From contig NZ_CP012545.1 of assembly GCF_004803835.1 (NCBI RefSeq), positions 1,550,001 through 1,614,000 of the forward strand: a stretch of DNA of 64,000 nucleotides, in the 5' to 3' direction. This DNA comes from Campylobacter sp. RM6914. GTDB lineage: Bacteria; Campylobacterota; Campylobacteria; Campylobacterales; Campylobacteraceae. The stretch's first letter is position 1; each line of letters starts with the position of its first letter. Of this stretch, positions 7,921 to 16,945 are shown in pieces. Position numbers and translations under genes: made by a program. The notes beneath the pieces are model-generated. The model was not told where the DNA came from and searched no databases. It was given only the letters and a program-made list of their open reading frames with translations.

Positions 7921-9589
7921 AAATTTTTCCTTCGTGGGCTGCTGCGATCTGCGCTTTTATCATCACTTTAGCTTTACAGTCGCTACAGCAATAAAGCGTC
8001 TTTATCTTGTCGGGTTGATTAGCAAAACGTGGGGTCATAAGCGCTGCGATCTTCTCAACTGCTTTTTTAGTAGCAAATTCTTTACCGCACTCTACACACT
8101 TAAATAGCTCATCCTTTGCAAGCTCACTATACTCAAAGGTTTTTGGCGCAAGCTCGATCTTGCCACGTTTTAGCACGATAGTGTCCTTTTCGGCACAGCT
8201 TACCTCGCAATACCCGCAAGCCGTGCAAATGCTTGGGTTAAATTTTATAGAGTTATCAGATTTATCGGCGATAAGCGCATTTACGTTACAAGCGCCTACA
8301 CAACTTAGACAAAGCGTGCACGTATCGCGGTTTATCTCGACAGCACCATACTCTATCGCATCATCGGCATATACCGTGCCTAAAGTATCCTCGCCTACTA
8401 AAGCTTGCAGACGATTAGCAAAAATTTCACGTTTAGCAAGAGCGTATTCGCTTACGCTTTGCTCGCTACCTTGGATAAATTTCGCCTTTTCTAAAGCGCT
8501 TTTTAACTCATCTTGGTTTTTAGCTACATAAACGGCTTTTTCTTTAAATTTTAGCTCGTAAATTTGGTTTAGCATGTCAACCGCAGAATTTAACGCCCTA
8601 CTTCTTACGTTTGAGTAGATTATCAAATTTGCTCCGCTTTCTTGAAGCAGGGTTAAAAGATGTGTATGACTTAAGAATTTATCCGCTTCTACGGCAAACG
8701 GAACTACGTTTTGCGGTAGTGATATGTTTAAATTTTCAAGTAACATAGAGCGAGGGATGATTAAGGGAATTTTACCTTTATACATGCGAGCTAGCTCTAT
8801 AAACGCCATGCGTGGCATAACAGAGTAGTCGATAGCGCCACTAGGGCATATACTCACACACTCTCCGCAGTTTGTGCAGTCGATATGTGAAAACACGAGA
8901 TGTTTTTTCTCGTCCTCTTTTAGTATCGCTACCGTTGGACAGGCGTCGGCACATTTGGCGCAAATTTCAGATCTTCTCTCATGATACTGACATATACTTG
9001 AGTCGTAGTTTATAAAGCTTTTGTAAGGATAGTTTGGTGTGTGTGAAGTAAGAAAGTCTAAAATTTCATCATCGTTTTTACCTGATATCTCCATACAGCC
9101 ACTTTGCTTAAGCATGTAGTCACGGGCATTTTCTACTAAGAAAAAGTCGCACTCTATATCAAACTCTCCCTCTTCTTTAAGCACGATAGCATTTAGTTCT
9201 CCAACCGCACCATATACAAATTTGATCTCAAAATGTGCAAGTTCGATAACCTTAAAGTCATTTTGTCTTAGTTTATTTGCCAGAGCTTCGCGTCCTGCGT
9301 TGCTTACGATTATGACGTTTTTACCGACTTTTTTGTCATAGTCGATATCCTTTGCCATATCAAAACAAGTCGCTCTAGCCTCATAAAGCATAAGTGTGTT
9401 TTTAGCCTTATCAAGCACACTATCGGTTGAATTTTTTATATAAAAGTCTATCTCGGGTGCGATTATATCGGCGTTTAGCCTTGATGAATTTGCTACTAAA
9501 AAGTGAGCATTTTCGTCTTTTGTGATCTCAATCTGCTCATTTAGCATAATACTTTCGTCTGTTTGGTTATAAAAACCGAATTCTTTCAT
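7913..9589 (-). CDS. Polyferredoxin-like protein with a C-terminal Cys-pair zinc-ribbon-like tail
   Basis: 558 residues, cytoplasmic (no signal). Residues 1 to about 185 form a domain I do not recognise. Four Cys clusters of [4Fe-4S] type follow in two pairs: CAKCADACP near 215 with CTNCGECVSICPSGAI near 240, and CTLCLSCVGACN near 432 with CTACGYCEVSC near 459. The last 60 residues hold CVECGKEF and CCSDC, a possible metal ribbon. Translationally coupled to the TorD-like gene. Likely an electron-transfer or maturation partner for formate dehydrogenase; function inferred from context only. AAGGCG ribosome site before ATG. Confidence 0.82.
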   Translation of the reverse strand: MKEFGFYNQTDESIMLNEQIEITKDENAHFLVANSSRLNADIIAPEIDFYIKNSTDSVLDKAKNTLMLYEARATCFDMAKDIDYDKKVGKNVIIVSNAGREALANKLRQNDFKVIELAHFEIKFVYGAVGELNAIVLKEEGEFDIECDFFLVENARDYMLKQSGCMEISGKNDDEILDFLTSHTPNYPYKSFINYDSSICQYHERRSEICAKCADACPTVAILKEDEKKHLVFSHIDCTNCGECVSICPSGAIDYSVMPRMAFIELARMYKGKIPLIIPRSMLLENLNISLPQNVVPFAVEADKFLSHTHLLTLLQESGANLIIYSNVRSRALNSAVDMLNQIYELKFKEKAVYVAKNQDELKSALEKAKFIQGSEQSVSEYALAKREIFANRLQALVGEDTLGTVYADDAIEYGAVEINRDTCTLCLSCVGACNVNALIADKSDNSIKFNPSICTACGYCEVSCAEKDTIVLKRGKIELAPKTFEYSELAKDELFKCVECGKEFATKKAVEKIAALMTPRFANQPDKIKTLYCCSDCKAKVMIKAQIAAAHEGKIYE

Positions 9590-9738
9590 GTTTTCGCCTT
9601 AAAATTTGAAAATTATCAAAATACTACTCTTTTTGTCTTTAAATAACAGTTAAGTTCAGAATTTAAAAATTTGATTTGATTTTATGAGGATAATGGCAAT
9701 ATCTGATATGATATAATTATCAAAACAAAAGGACAACC

Positions 9739-10059
9739 ATGCAAACTACAAAAGAGAATATCCTAGAATATTTAAAAGAATTAAAGCCTACACTAGCAAA
9801 AGACGGTATAAAAAAAATAGGGCTTTTTGGAAGCTACGCAAAAGATGAAGTAGAAACAAACTCAGATATTGACATAGTTGTGCTTGTAAATAAACAAATG
9901 TTAGTTAAAAAGGGCGCATTTAAAACAGCTGGATATTTTAATGCCCTAAAAGATAAAATCTCAAATAAATTTAACAAATCAGTTGATCTATGTAGCATTT
10001 TTTCTCAAGAAAATTTGGATAGAAATAAGGATTTTTTCAAAGGAGCCATCTATGTATGA
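9739..10059 (+). CDS. mntA: MntA-type nucleotidyltransferase antitoxin
   Basis: 106 residues. The signature GS-(10 residues)-DID is intact (GSYAKDEVETNSDIDIVV, around residues 31-48), placing it in the minimal nucleotidyltransferase family. MntA partners neutralise HepT toxins by adding AMP to a Tyr near the HepT active site. Ribosome site AAAGGACA precedes ATG. The downstream hepT overlaps its end by 8 bases, the usual order being variable in this family. The module sits alone between the fdh region and flagellin, suggesting acquisition by transfer. Confidence 0.88.
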   Translation: MQTTKENILEYLKELKPTLAKDGIKKIGLFGSYAKDEVETNSDIDIVVLVNKQMLVKKGAFKTAGYFNALKDKISNKFNKSVDLCSIFSQENLDRNKDFFKGAIYV

Positions 10060-10415
10060 CAAAACTATAAGACGCCTAAATAAAATCATATAAACGATAG
10101 AGCATATATGTAAACTATGTTATGTGATGAAAAAGTAGCATAATAAACGCTCTTGAGGACGAGTATCTATATCGCCCCGCCATTATGAAGCTTTTTGACT
10201 ATATGTATGAGATAGCCGACAAGATCAGTAAAACAAACGATTATCAAATATTAAACGAGCTTTTAAAGGATGATATCAAAGGATTACGCGATGTAAGAAA
10301 TTTCTCTGCTCATGATTATGAAGGCATAGATCTGTTTTTGATAGAGCATACCATAAAAGATGATCTGCCAAGATTTAAGAAAAACATAAAAGAAAGTATA
10401 AAAAAGCTAGGATAA
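10052..10415 (+). pseudogene. hepT: Broken hepT toxin gene (nonsense codon plus frameshift)
   Basis: Reading from ATG 10052 gives MYDKTIRRLNKII, a TAA at 10091-10093, then TIEHICKLCYVMKK in the same frame, and a TAG at 10133-10135 just after an A-run. In the +1 frame the protein resumes as IINALEDEYLYRPAIMKLFDYMYEIADK and continues to 10415. The HepT catalytic motif RX4HXY is still present (RNFSAHDY), but a full-length toxin cannot be made without recoding. An internal ATG at 10185 could express a 76-residue C-terminal piece. The antitoxin partner upstream is intact. Confidence 0.8.
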
Positions 10416-10420
10416 AAGAG

Positions 10421-10446
10421 ATATCCCCCGCGGGTGCGAGGGATAT
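10421..10446 (-). terminator. Flagellin gene terminator
   Basis: Minus-strand ATATCCC/GGGATAT stem around a GC-rich 12-base loop, then CTCTTTTATCC. It begins 14 bases after the flagellin stop and also lies just past the hepT remnant, so it may serve both directions. Confidence 0.75.
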
Positions 10447-10460
10447 GGGAGCGCCTAAAA

Positions 10461-12035
10461 TTATTGAAGTAATTTAAGCACGTTTTGTTGAACGCTGTTT
10501 GCTTGGCTCATAGCGTAAGCGCCTGATTGTGCCAAGATGTTGTATTTAGAGAAGTTTGCACTCTCTGCAGCGAAGTCAACGTCTCTGATCTGGCTTTCTG
10601 CTGATTTAACGTTTACTTGAGTTACTGTGATGTTATTTACAGTAGATACAAGTTGGTTTTGAACAGAACCAAGGTCAGAGCGGATAAGGTCAAGTGTTTT
10701 TTGAGCACTTTCAGCGATATCCATAACAGCCATAGCACCGCGTAAAGTCATAACGCCTGCTGCTTGGTTAGATGTTAGAGCGTTGCCAGACATTCTGTGA
10801 AAGCCCATAGCGGCAGCTATAGTTTTATCTATCTGACCGCGAACATCACGTAGAGCGACAGAGGCTTGAGCACCACCATTACTATTTGGCTTGCCTGCAC
10901 TATAAGCAACAGATAGACCTAGCATTGTGCCAGCACCTGCAGCGCTTTTTAGGTTAATATCTCTACCGTCAAGTTTAACAAGGTTTAGTCTTCCAACAAA
11001 CATAGTTGATAAGGCAGAGCCAGCTTTTGCTGCATCTTCGCCTTTACCACCATAACCAAATACAGTAGATATATTATTTGCAGCAGTTGTCTCATCTTTT
11101 GCATATTCAACTTTCATAGCACGACCGTCACGGCTTGTTAAAACAAGTTTGCCTTTATCTAGTGAGGCCTCTACGCCTGTTTGGTCTTTTACGGCATTGA
11201 TAGCATTTATCAAAGTGCCGTTAGCATCGTTTGCTTGAACAGTCAAGTCGCCTATAATGATACCATTTATCTTAAGGTCTTTTAAAGATCCGGCAGCTAC
11301 AGCAGTCTTGCCATTCCATGTAGTATCATAAGTAGCGCGAACGCCTGTTTGGTCTGATACTTTGTTGATGTTTTCAGCTAGAGCGCCAAGACCTTTACCT
11401 ATGCCAGTAGAGATAATGGCAGACTGAACTTTTACGTTATTTACACCATCAACATTTACGAAAGTTATACTTACAGCACCTGCTCCTGTAGCAGAAAGAA
11501 GTTTAGAGCTCTCAAAGCGAGTTAGGCCTATCTTGTCAGATGTAGTAGCACCGATACTTGCTTTAACGGTTTGGTTAGAGTAAGCGCCTATTTGGAATTC
11601 TTTGTTAGAGAATGTTCCGTTTAGAAGCTGTTGACCGTTGAAAGAAGTTGTGTTGCCGATGTTATCTAGCTCTTCCATAAGGCGAACGATATCAGCTTGT
11701 AGTGCTTGACGAGACTGAGTAGTTTGACCGTCTTGAGCTGACTGAGTAGCTTTAACTTTGATAGTGTCAAGAATTTTTAGCTGCTCGTCCATAGCTTTAT
11801 CAGCTACTTGGATGATACCGATAGCGTCGTTACCGTTTGCGATAGCTTGACCAAGGGCGCTAGCTTGGCTTCTAAGGCTGTCTGCGATAGCAAGACCTGA
11901 AGCGTCGTCAGCTGCTGTTTGGATCCTAAGACCGGAACTTAGCTTGCCTAAAGAGCCTGAAAGGTCTCTGTTGTTGCTAACTGCATTTGCGTGCGAATTT
12001 AACGCGTTGATGTTAGTGTTAATACGAAAACTCAT
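10461..12035 (-). CDS. flaA: Flagellin
   Basis: 524-residue filament subunit. The N-terminal D0/D1 ([19 protein letters not shown], then [21 protein letters not shown]) and C-terminal D1/D0 ([21 protein letters not shown]) are canonical; the central part holds the variable Ser/Thr-rich surface domain that pseudaminic acid would decorate. I chose ATG 12035 rather than the longer frame to 12068, because MSFRI is the family start and AAAGGATTTACA sits before it. Only one flagellin copy is in this window. A sigma28-type promoter lies about 50 bases upstream. The pse glycosylation genes follow 7-16 kb away. Confidence 0.95.
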   Translation of the reverse strand: MSFRINTNINALNSHANAVSNNRDLSGSLGKLSSGLRIQTAADDASGLAIADSLRSQASALGQAIANGNDAIGIIQVADKAMDEQLKILDTIKVKATQSAQDGQTTQSRQALQADIVRLMEELDNIGNTTSFNGQQLLNGTFSNKEFQIGAYSNQTVKASIGATTSDKIGLTRFESSKLLSATGAGAVSITFVNVDGVNNVKVQSAIISTGIGKGLGALAENINKVSDQTGVRATYDTTWNGKTAVAAGSLKDLKINGIIIGDLTVQANDANGTLINAINAVKDQTGVEASLDKGKLVLTSRDGRAMKVEYAKDETTAANNISTVFGYGGKGEDAAKAGSALSTMFVGRLNLVKLDGRDINLKSAAGAGTMLGLSVAYSAGKPNSNGGAQASVALRDVRGQIDKTIAAAMGFHRMSGNALTSNQAAGVMTLRGAMAVMDIAESAQKTLDLIRSDLGSVQNQLVSTVNNITVTQVNVKSAESQIRDVDFAAESANFSKYNILAQSGAYAMSQANSVQQNVLKLLQ

Positions 12036-12082
12036 TGTAAATCCTTTTGTTTTATTTAACGACATCATGTCGTATGAAAACT

Positions 12083-12109
12083 ATATCGGAAGAAGTAAAA
12101 AAAAGTTTA
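12083..12109 (-). promoter_or_regulatory. Sigma28 (FliA) promoter of flagellin
   Basis: Minus-strand TAAACTTT then 12 bases then CCGATAT, close to the Campylobacter FliA consensus (TAAAGTTT, 10-12 bases, MCGATAA). Predicted start of the transcript is about 40 bases ahead of the flagellin ATG. Confidence 0.82.
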
Positions 12110-12189
12110 GGGGTAAAAAGTAAAAAATAAAATTTCATATAAATTTGAGATCTTTTATCTTTACATATTAGTATAGTGTTAAATTTTTC

Positions 12190-12198
12190 TGCTACAAT
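12190..12198 (+). promoter_or_regulatory. Extended -10 promoter of topA
   Basis: TGC followed by TACAAT, 30 bases before the topA ATG, with AT-rich tracts upstream and no obvious -35, as is usual for sigma70 promoters in this group. Confidence 0.5.
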
Positions 12199-12228
12199 TA
12201 CGTCAAAAATTTTCAAAAAAGGCTACAA

Positions 12229-14337
12229 ATGAAAAATCTAATCATTGTAGAGTCACCCGCAAAAGCAAGAACTATAAAGAATTTTTTAGGCAAAGACTAC
12301 GATGTTATCGCTTCAAAAGGACATATAAGAGATCTTCCTAAAACAAGCTTTGGCATAAAGATAGAAAATGATGAATTTAAACCAGAATACCGTGTAAGCA
12401 TGGATCACTCAAAGATAGTAAAAGAGATAAAAGAACTAGCCAAAAATGCCGATAAGATATATCTAGCAACGGATGAGGATAGAGAGGGAGAGGCGATCGC
12501 CTTTCATATCGCAAACGCTATCGGCAAAGAGGCGACTTCACTACCTCGCATAGTCTTTCACGAGATAACTAAAAGTGCGATAGATACGGCACTGGCAAAT
12601 CCAAGAACTATAAACATGGACAGTGTAAATGCGCAACAAACCAGACGTCTTTTAGACCGTATAGTCGGATACAAGCTAAGTCCTCTTTTAAATTTAAAGA
12701 TACAAAAAGGGCTAAGCGCGGGTCGCGTGCAAAGTGCCGCACTTAAAATCATAGTCGATAGAGAAAGAGAGATAAGAGCATTTAAGCCCGTAGAATACTA
12801 CAGCATAGATACGATGTTTAAAAAAGATCTTGAAGCGGAACTGATCAAATTTGAAGACCAAAAGATCGAAAAACTAACCATAACAAACCCGGATCGCGCA
12901 AAATACATAGTGCAAAATTTAGCAAATGAAAAATTTAGCGTAAGAAATATAGAAAGCAAAGACAGAAAAACGCAACCAAGTCCGCCGTTCATGACCTCAA
13001 CACTTCAACAAAGCGCATCAAACGCACTTGGCTTTAGCCCTAAAAAAACAATGATGATAGCGCAAAATTTATACGAGGGTGTGCAAACTCATGAGGGCTT
13101 TATGGGTGCGATAACCTACATGAGAACAGACAGCCTAAACCTTGCAAAAGAGGCTATAGAGGCCGCAAGAGAGAGGATAATAAGCGAATACGGAGAAAAA
13201 TATCTGCCAAGCAAGCCCGTGCTTTACGCAACAAGCTCAAAGGGAGCACAAGAGGCTCACGAGGCGATAAGACCTACAAATTTAGACTTTACACCGCAAA
13301 TCGCAGCGAAATTTCTTGAAAAAGACGCGCTTAGGCTTTATACACTTATATACAACCGCTTCTTGGCGTGTCAGATGAGCGCTTGCATAAGCCAAACACA
13401 AAACATATACGTCGCAAGCCAAAAAGGGGAATTTAAGATAAGCGGAAGAAAGGTGCTTTTTGATGGATTTTATAAAGCTTACGGCGACATGGATAAGGAT
13501 AAAATTTTACCAAACGTAAATGTCGGCGATGAGATGAGCTTGCAAAGCATAAAAGAGGAGCAGCACTTTACTGAGCCTCCCGCAAGATACTCTGAAGCTG
13601 GACTTATCAAAAAGCTTGAAAGCCTTGGCATAGGAAGACCAAGTACCTATGCGCCGACCATATCACTACTAACATCGCGCGAATACGTAAAGATCGAGAA
13701 AAAACAACTCGTACCTTGTGAAGTGGCGTTTAGTATGATAGGTGTTTTAGAGGAGCATTTTAGCAATATCGTAGATAGTGAATTTACTTCTCAACTAGAA
13801 GAAAAGCTTGACAAAATAGCCGAAAACGAAGCCGACTGGCAAAGAGTGCTAAGCGAGTTTTATCATCCTTTTATGGATAAAATTTCAAGCGGTAAAACAA
13901 ATATAAAGAGCCTAAAAGTAACTGTCGCTATCGGAGAAAAATGCCCAGAGTGCGGTGGAGAGCTGGTAAAACGCAAAGGACGATACGGAGAGTTTATCGC
14001 GTGCGGAAATTTCCCAAAATGCAAATATTCAAGAAATATAAAAACACAAACAACCAATGAACAAACGACTAATGATCAAAAGCCAAAAAGAGAGCTTAAA
14101 AAGCTTGAAGTCCCATGTCCAAAATGCGGCGGCGAAATAGTCGAGAGATTTTCAAGGCGAGGGAAATTTTACGGATGTGGCAACTATCCAAAATGCGACT
14201 TTATAAGCAACTATGAGCCAGTAGCTCAAAAATGCGACGAGTGCGGCGGAGATATGGTAAAAAAAGAGCTCAAAAAAGGGACTTTTCACGAATGCACAAA
14301 ATGCAAAAAAAAGGTGCAAGTATCAGACGCAGAGTGA
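12229..14337 (+). CDS. topA: DNA topoisomerase I
   Basis: 702 residues; relaxes negative supercoils. Toprim domain at the N-terminus (IIVESPAKARTIKNFLG; acidic metal site DEDREGEA around residue 84). The catalytic Tyr is residue 297 in ITYMRTDS. The C-terminal part has three Cys4 ribbons, beginning CPECGG (about 567), CPKCGG (about 625) and CDECGG (about 667). Ribosome site AAAGG. Length is that of epsilonproteobacterial TopA. A small phosphodiesterase gene follows 16 bases later and may share its transcript. Confidence 0.96.
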   Translation: MKNLIIVESPAKARTIKNFLGKDYDVIASKGHIRDLPKTSFGIKIENDEFKPEYRVSMDHSKIVKEIKELAKNADKIYLATDEDREGEAIAFHIANAIGKEATSLPRIVFHEITKSAIDTALANPRTINMDSVNAQQTRRLLDRIVGYKLSPLLNLKIQKGLSAGRVQSAALKIIVDREREIRAFKPVEYYSIDTMFKKDLEAELIKFEDQKIEKLTITNPDRAKYIVQNLANEKFSVRNIESKDRKTQPSPPFMTSTLQQSASNALGFSPKKTMMIAQNLYEGVQTHEGFMGAITYMRTDSLNLAKEAIEAARERIISEYGEKYLPSKPVLYATSSKGAQEAHEAIRPTNLDFTPQIAAKFLEKDALRLYTLIYNRFLACQMSACISQTQNIYVASQKGEFKISGRKVLFDGFYKAYGDMDKDKILPNVNVGDEMSLQSIKEEQHFTEPPARYSEAGLIKKLESLGIGRPSTYAPTISLLTSREYVKIEKKQLVPCEVAFSMIGVLEEHFSNIVDSEFTSQLEEKLDKIAENEADWQRVLSEFYHPFMDKISSGKTNIKSLKVTVAIGEKCPECGGELVKRKGRYGEFIACGNFPKCKYSRNIKTQTTNEQTTNDQKPKRELKKLEVPCPKCGGEIVERFSRRGKFYGCGNYPKCDFISNYEPVAQKCDECGGDMVKKELKKGTFHECTKCKKKVQVSDAE

Positions 14338-14353
14338 AAATTCTATTTATAAA

Positions 14354-14872
14354 ATGATAAAAGTCGGTATCATTTCAGACACTCACCAAAAAAGTAAAAT
14401 CGCCCGTGAGGCGATAGAAATTTTAAAAACGCAAGGTGCTAGCTTGTTGCTTCACGCAGGAGATATCGAACAGATACAAACGCTTGAAGATATGAGGGAT
14501 AGCAAAGTTAAATACATAGCAGTTTTAGGAAACAACGACTGGCATTTAAAATCCGAGTGCGATAAATTTGAGCTTTTTAACGAGCCGTATAAATTTGAAT
14601 TTAAAGGCATAAATTTTAAGCTCATGCACCATCCTAGGTTTTTAGAAGCTGATAGCGATGTGATAGTATTTGGTCATACGCATAGCTTTACGATAGGGAC
14701 TAAAGACGGTTGTCTTTTTATAAATCCCGGTGAAATTTGTGGAAGAAAATTTGAAAATTTTACATTTGCAATGTTGGAATTTAAAGATAATAGTCCAAAG
14801 GTATATAAATTTATAAAAGCGCCAAACGAGGCGGAATTTAAAAAGATAGAGGTTACAATTCAAGAGTTTTGA
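14354..14872 (+). CDS. YfcE/MJ0936-type metallophosphoesterase
   Basis: 172 residues, single calcineurin-like phosphoesterase domain. Metal ligands are visible in order: IISDTHQK (D9, H11), LLHAGDIEQ, VLGNNDWH, a later MHHPRF, and VFGHTHSF near residue 106. Length and motifs are those of small Mn-dependent phosphodiesterases acting on model substrates; the physiological substrate is unknown. The ATG has a weak ribosome site and follows topA closely, so coupling to topA is likely. Confidence 0.88.
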   Translation: MIKVGIISDTHQKSKIAREAIEILKTQGASLLLHAGDIEQIQTLEDMRDSKVKYIAVLGNNDWHLKSECDKFELFNEPYKFEFKGINFKLMHHPRFLEADSDVIVFGHTHSFTIGTKDGCLFINPGEICGRKFENFTFAMLEFKDNSPKVYKFIKAPNEAEFKKIEVTIQEF

Positions 14873-14914
14873 CAGATCAAAAAACTCAAGATAAGTTATA
14901 AAAAGGGGAATTTG

Positions 14915-15754
14915 ATGAAAACTATAATGCTATGCGCTATCTGCTCGGTAAGCTCGGGCAACTGCTCCGAGGACTGTGCCTACTGCACCCAAAGTGCAAA
15001 AATAGACGCAAGTATAGAAAAATACAAGATAAAAACAGTTGAGCAAGTCGTAACGGAAGCTAAAATGGCAGCAGCAAATCACGCGCTTGGCTTTTGTTTA
15101 GTAACCAGCGGTGCTAGGCTAAATGATAAAAAAACCGAAGAGATCGCGCGTATTGCAAGAGCCGTTAGCAAGGAAGTGCCACAACTCATGCTTATAGCTT
15201 GCAACGGCATGGCAAGCCTAGATCAGCTTAAAGAACTTAAAAATGCCGGCGTTTTTAGCTATAACCACAACCTTGAAACATCGCGTGAATTTTTTCCAAA
15301 AATTTGCTCTACACATAGCTGGGACGAGAGATGGCAGACAAATTTATATGCCAAAGAGGCTGGACTTGAGCTATGCACGGGAGGAATTTACGGTATCGGC
15401 GAAAGCCAAGAGGATAGAACAAGCTTTAGAAAAAGTTTGTGTGAGCTTAAGCCTTTTTCAAGTCCGATAAATTTCTTCATACAAAACGAGGCACTAAAGA
15501 TAAAACAACCGCGTCTTAGCGTAGAAGAGGCACTAAAGATAGTTGACGACACGGTAAAGGCACTCCCTGGAGTTCGCATAATGATAGCCGGAGGAAGAGA
15601 GGCGGTTTTAGGCGATAGACAATATGAAATTTTTGATCACGGCGTATCGGCTGTAGTCATAGGCGACTATCTAACAACAAAAGGCGAAGTCGCAAGTCGC
15701 GATATCGAAAAATTCAAAAAAATGGGCTTTAGCTTCGCTACAAAATGCCATTAA
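14915..15754 (+). CDS. bioB: Biotin synthase
   Basis: 279 residues; radical SAM enzyme inserting sulfur into dethiobiotin. The CX3CX2C cluster motif is at the N-terminus (NCSEDCAYCTQS); later landmarks are LVTSGARL, a SYNHNLETSREFF stretch, and IMIAGGREAVLGD near the end. ATG 14915 is preferred to TTG 14912 because AAGGGGAA is correctly spaced. It lacks the long N-terminal extension of enterobacterial BioB, as usual in Campylobacter. The biotin-dependent accB/accC pair is 16 kb downstream. An antiporter gene follows 15 bases later. Confidence 0.95.
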   Translation: MKTIMLCAICSVSSGNCSEDCAYCTQSAKIDASIEKYKIKTVEQVVTEAKMAAANHALGFCLVTSGARLNDKKTEEIARIARAVSKEVPQLMLIACNGMASLDQLKELKNAGVFSYNHNLETSREFFPKICSTHSWDERWQTNLYAKEAGLELCTGGIYGIGESQEDRTSFRKSLCELKPFSSPINFFIQNEALKIKQPRLSVEEALKIVDDTVKALPGVRIMIAGGREAVLGDRQYEIFDHGVSAVVIGDYLTTKGEVASRDIEKFKKMGFSFATKCH

Positions 15755-15769
15755 ATTTAGGAACTATAC

Positions 15770-16945
15770 TTGCAAACAGACGGAACAAATGAGCTTGGCA
15801 TACTTGTAACTTTAGCTTTTATTATATTTGCCTCGCCGTATTTTTCAAGAATTTTACGCATACCTATAGCACCTATAGAGATCACGCTTGGCGCCGTGGT
15901 TGGGTATTTTGGATTTATCGGGGAGAATGAAATTTTTAAGCTCATCAGCGAGGTCGGCTTTTTCTTTTTGATGTTTTTAGCAGGTATGGAGATCGATCTT
16001 AGAATGCTTATAAACGCAGATAGAAAAATTTTAAAACTAGGGATGATCTATATCTCTTTGCTTTATATCTTCTCTGCGATACTGACATTTAGTTTTAACC
16101 TAACTCCGCTTTTTATCATCATAATCCCACTCATGGCGGTCGGCATGATATTTACACTCTTTAAAGAGTATGGCAAGGATAGGGAGTGGCTAAATTTAAG
16201 CATGCTTATCGCCGCTATCGGGGAGTTAGTAAGTATCGTGCTTTTAACCTTTGCGGCGGCTTATTTGCAGTTTGGTGCAGGTCTTGAGCTTTGGGTAACG
16301 ATATCATATCTTATAATATTTCTTGTGCTTAGCGTGCTTGGCTTTAAATTTCTTAATGTTTTATTTTGGTGGTATCCAAGCATAAAACTCCTACTTATGC
16401 CACACTACGATAAGGACGAGAAGGACATACGTTTAAGTATCGCGGTGTTTTTTGTGATGATAGCGCTTATGGTCTATCTACATCTTGAAGTTGCCTTTGG
16501 CGCATTTATAGCGGGTATGTTTATCACGACATTTTTTGACCATAAGAAGGATCTGCCACATAAATTAGCAAGCTTTGGATTTGGGTTTTTAGTGCCTACA
16601 TTTTTTGTGTATATAGGCTCGACGTTTAAGCTAAACAACCTTTTTATCCCAGAAGTGATAAACAACGCCGCTTTCATCGTTGTTTCGATGATAGGCTGCA
16701 GGCTTTTGGCTAGTTTAGTGTTTTTAAATATCTTAAAACTTAAAAACACCGTCCTTTACGCACTTAGTCACTCGATGCCGCTAACACTTTTAATCGCAGT
16801 TGCTACCATAGCATACAAAACAGGCAATATAGATAAAAATTTTTACTCCTCTTTCATACTAGCAAGCCTAACACAAGCTATAATATCACTCATAAGTATT
16901 AAAATTTTAATCAACATAAAACCTAAATTTAAAAAGGATAGATGA
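15770..16945 (+). CDS. Kef-type cation:proton antiporter, membrane domain only
   Basis: 391 residues, about 12 membrane segments, CPA2 (Na+/H+ exchanger) family: early LGAVVGYFGFIGENE, FFLMFLAGMEIDLRML, and a late FGFLVPTFFVYIGSTF motif match KefB/NapA-like transporters. There is no C-terminal RCK/TrkA-N regulatory domain; it ends KPKFKKDR directly after the last helix. The start is TTG with AGGAA upstream; no better start exists before the first helix. Its TGA overlaps the gltA start region. Transported ion not determined. Confidence 0.87.
   Translation: MQTDGTNELGILVTLAFIIFASPYFSRILRIPIAPIEITLGAVVGYFGFIGENEIFKLISEVGFFFLMFLAGMEIDLRMLINADRKILKLGMIYISLLYIFSAILTFSFNLTPLFIIIIPLMAVGMIFTLFKEYGKDREWLNLSMLIAAIGELVSIVLLTFAAAYLQFGAGLELWVTISYLIIFLVLSVLGFKFLNVLFWWYPSIKLLLMPHYDKDEKDIRLSIAVFFVMIALMVYLHLEVAFGAFIAGMFITTFFDHKKDLPHKLASFGFGFLVPTFFVYIGSTFKLNNLFIPEVINNAAFIVVSMIGCRLLASLVFLNILKLKNTVLYALSHSMPLTLLIAVATIAYKTGNIDKNFYSSFILASLTQAIISLISIKILINIKPKFKKDR

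Noticed and set aside
12036-12068. Eleven extra codons at the flagellin N-terminus
   Set aside because: Flagellins start MSFRINTN; the upstream ATG has no ribosome site and would add residues to the export signal.
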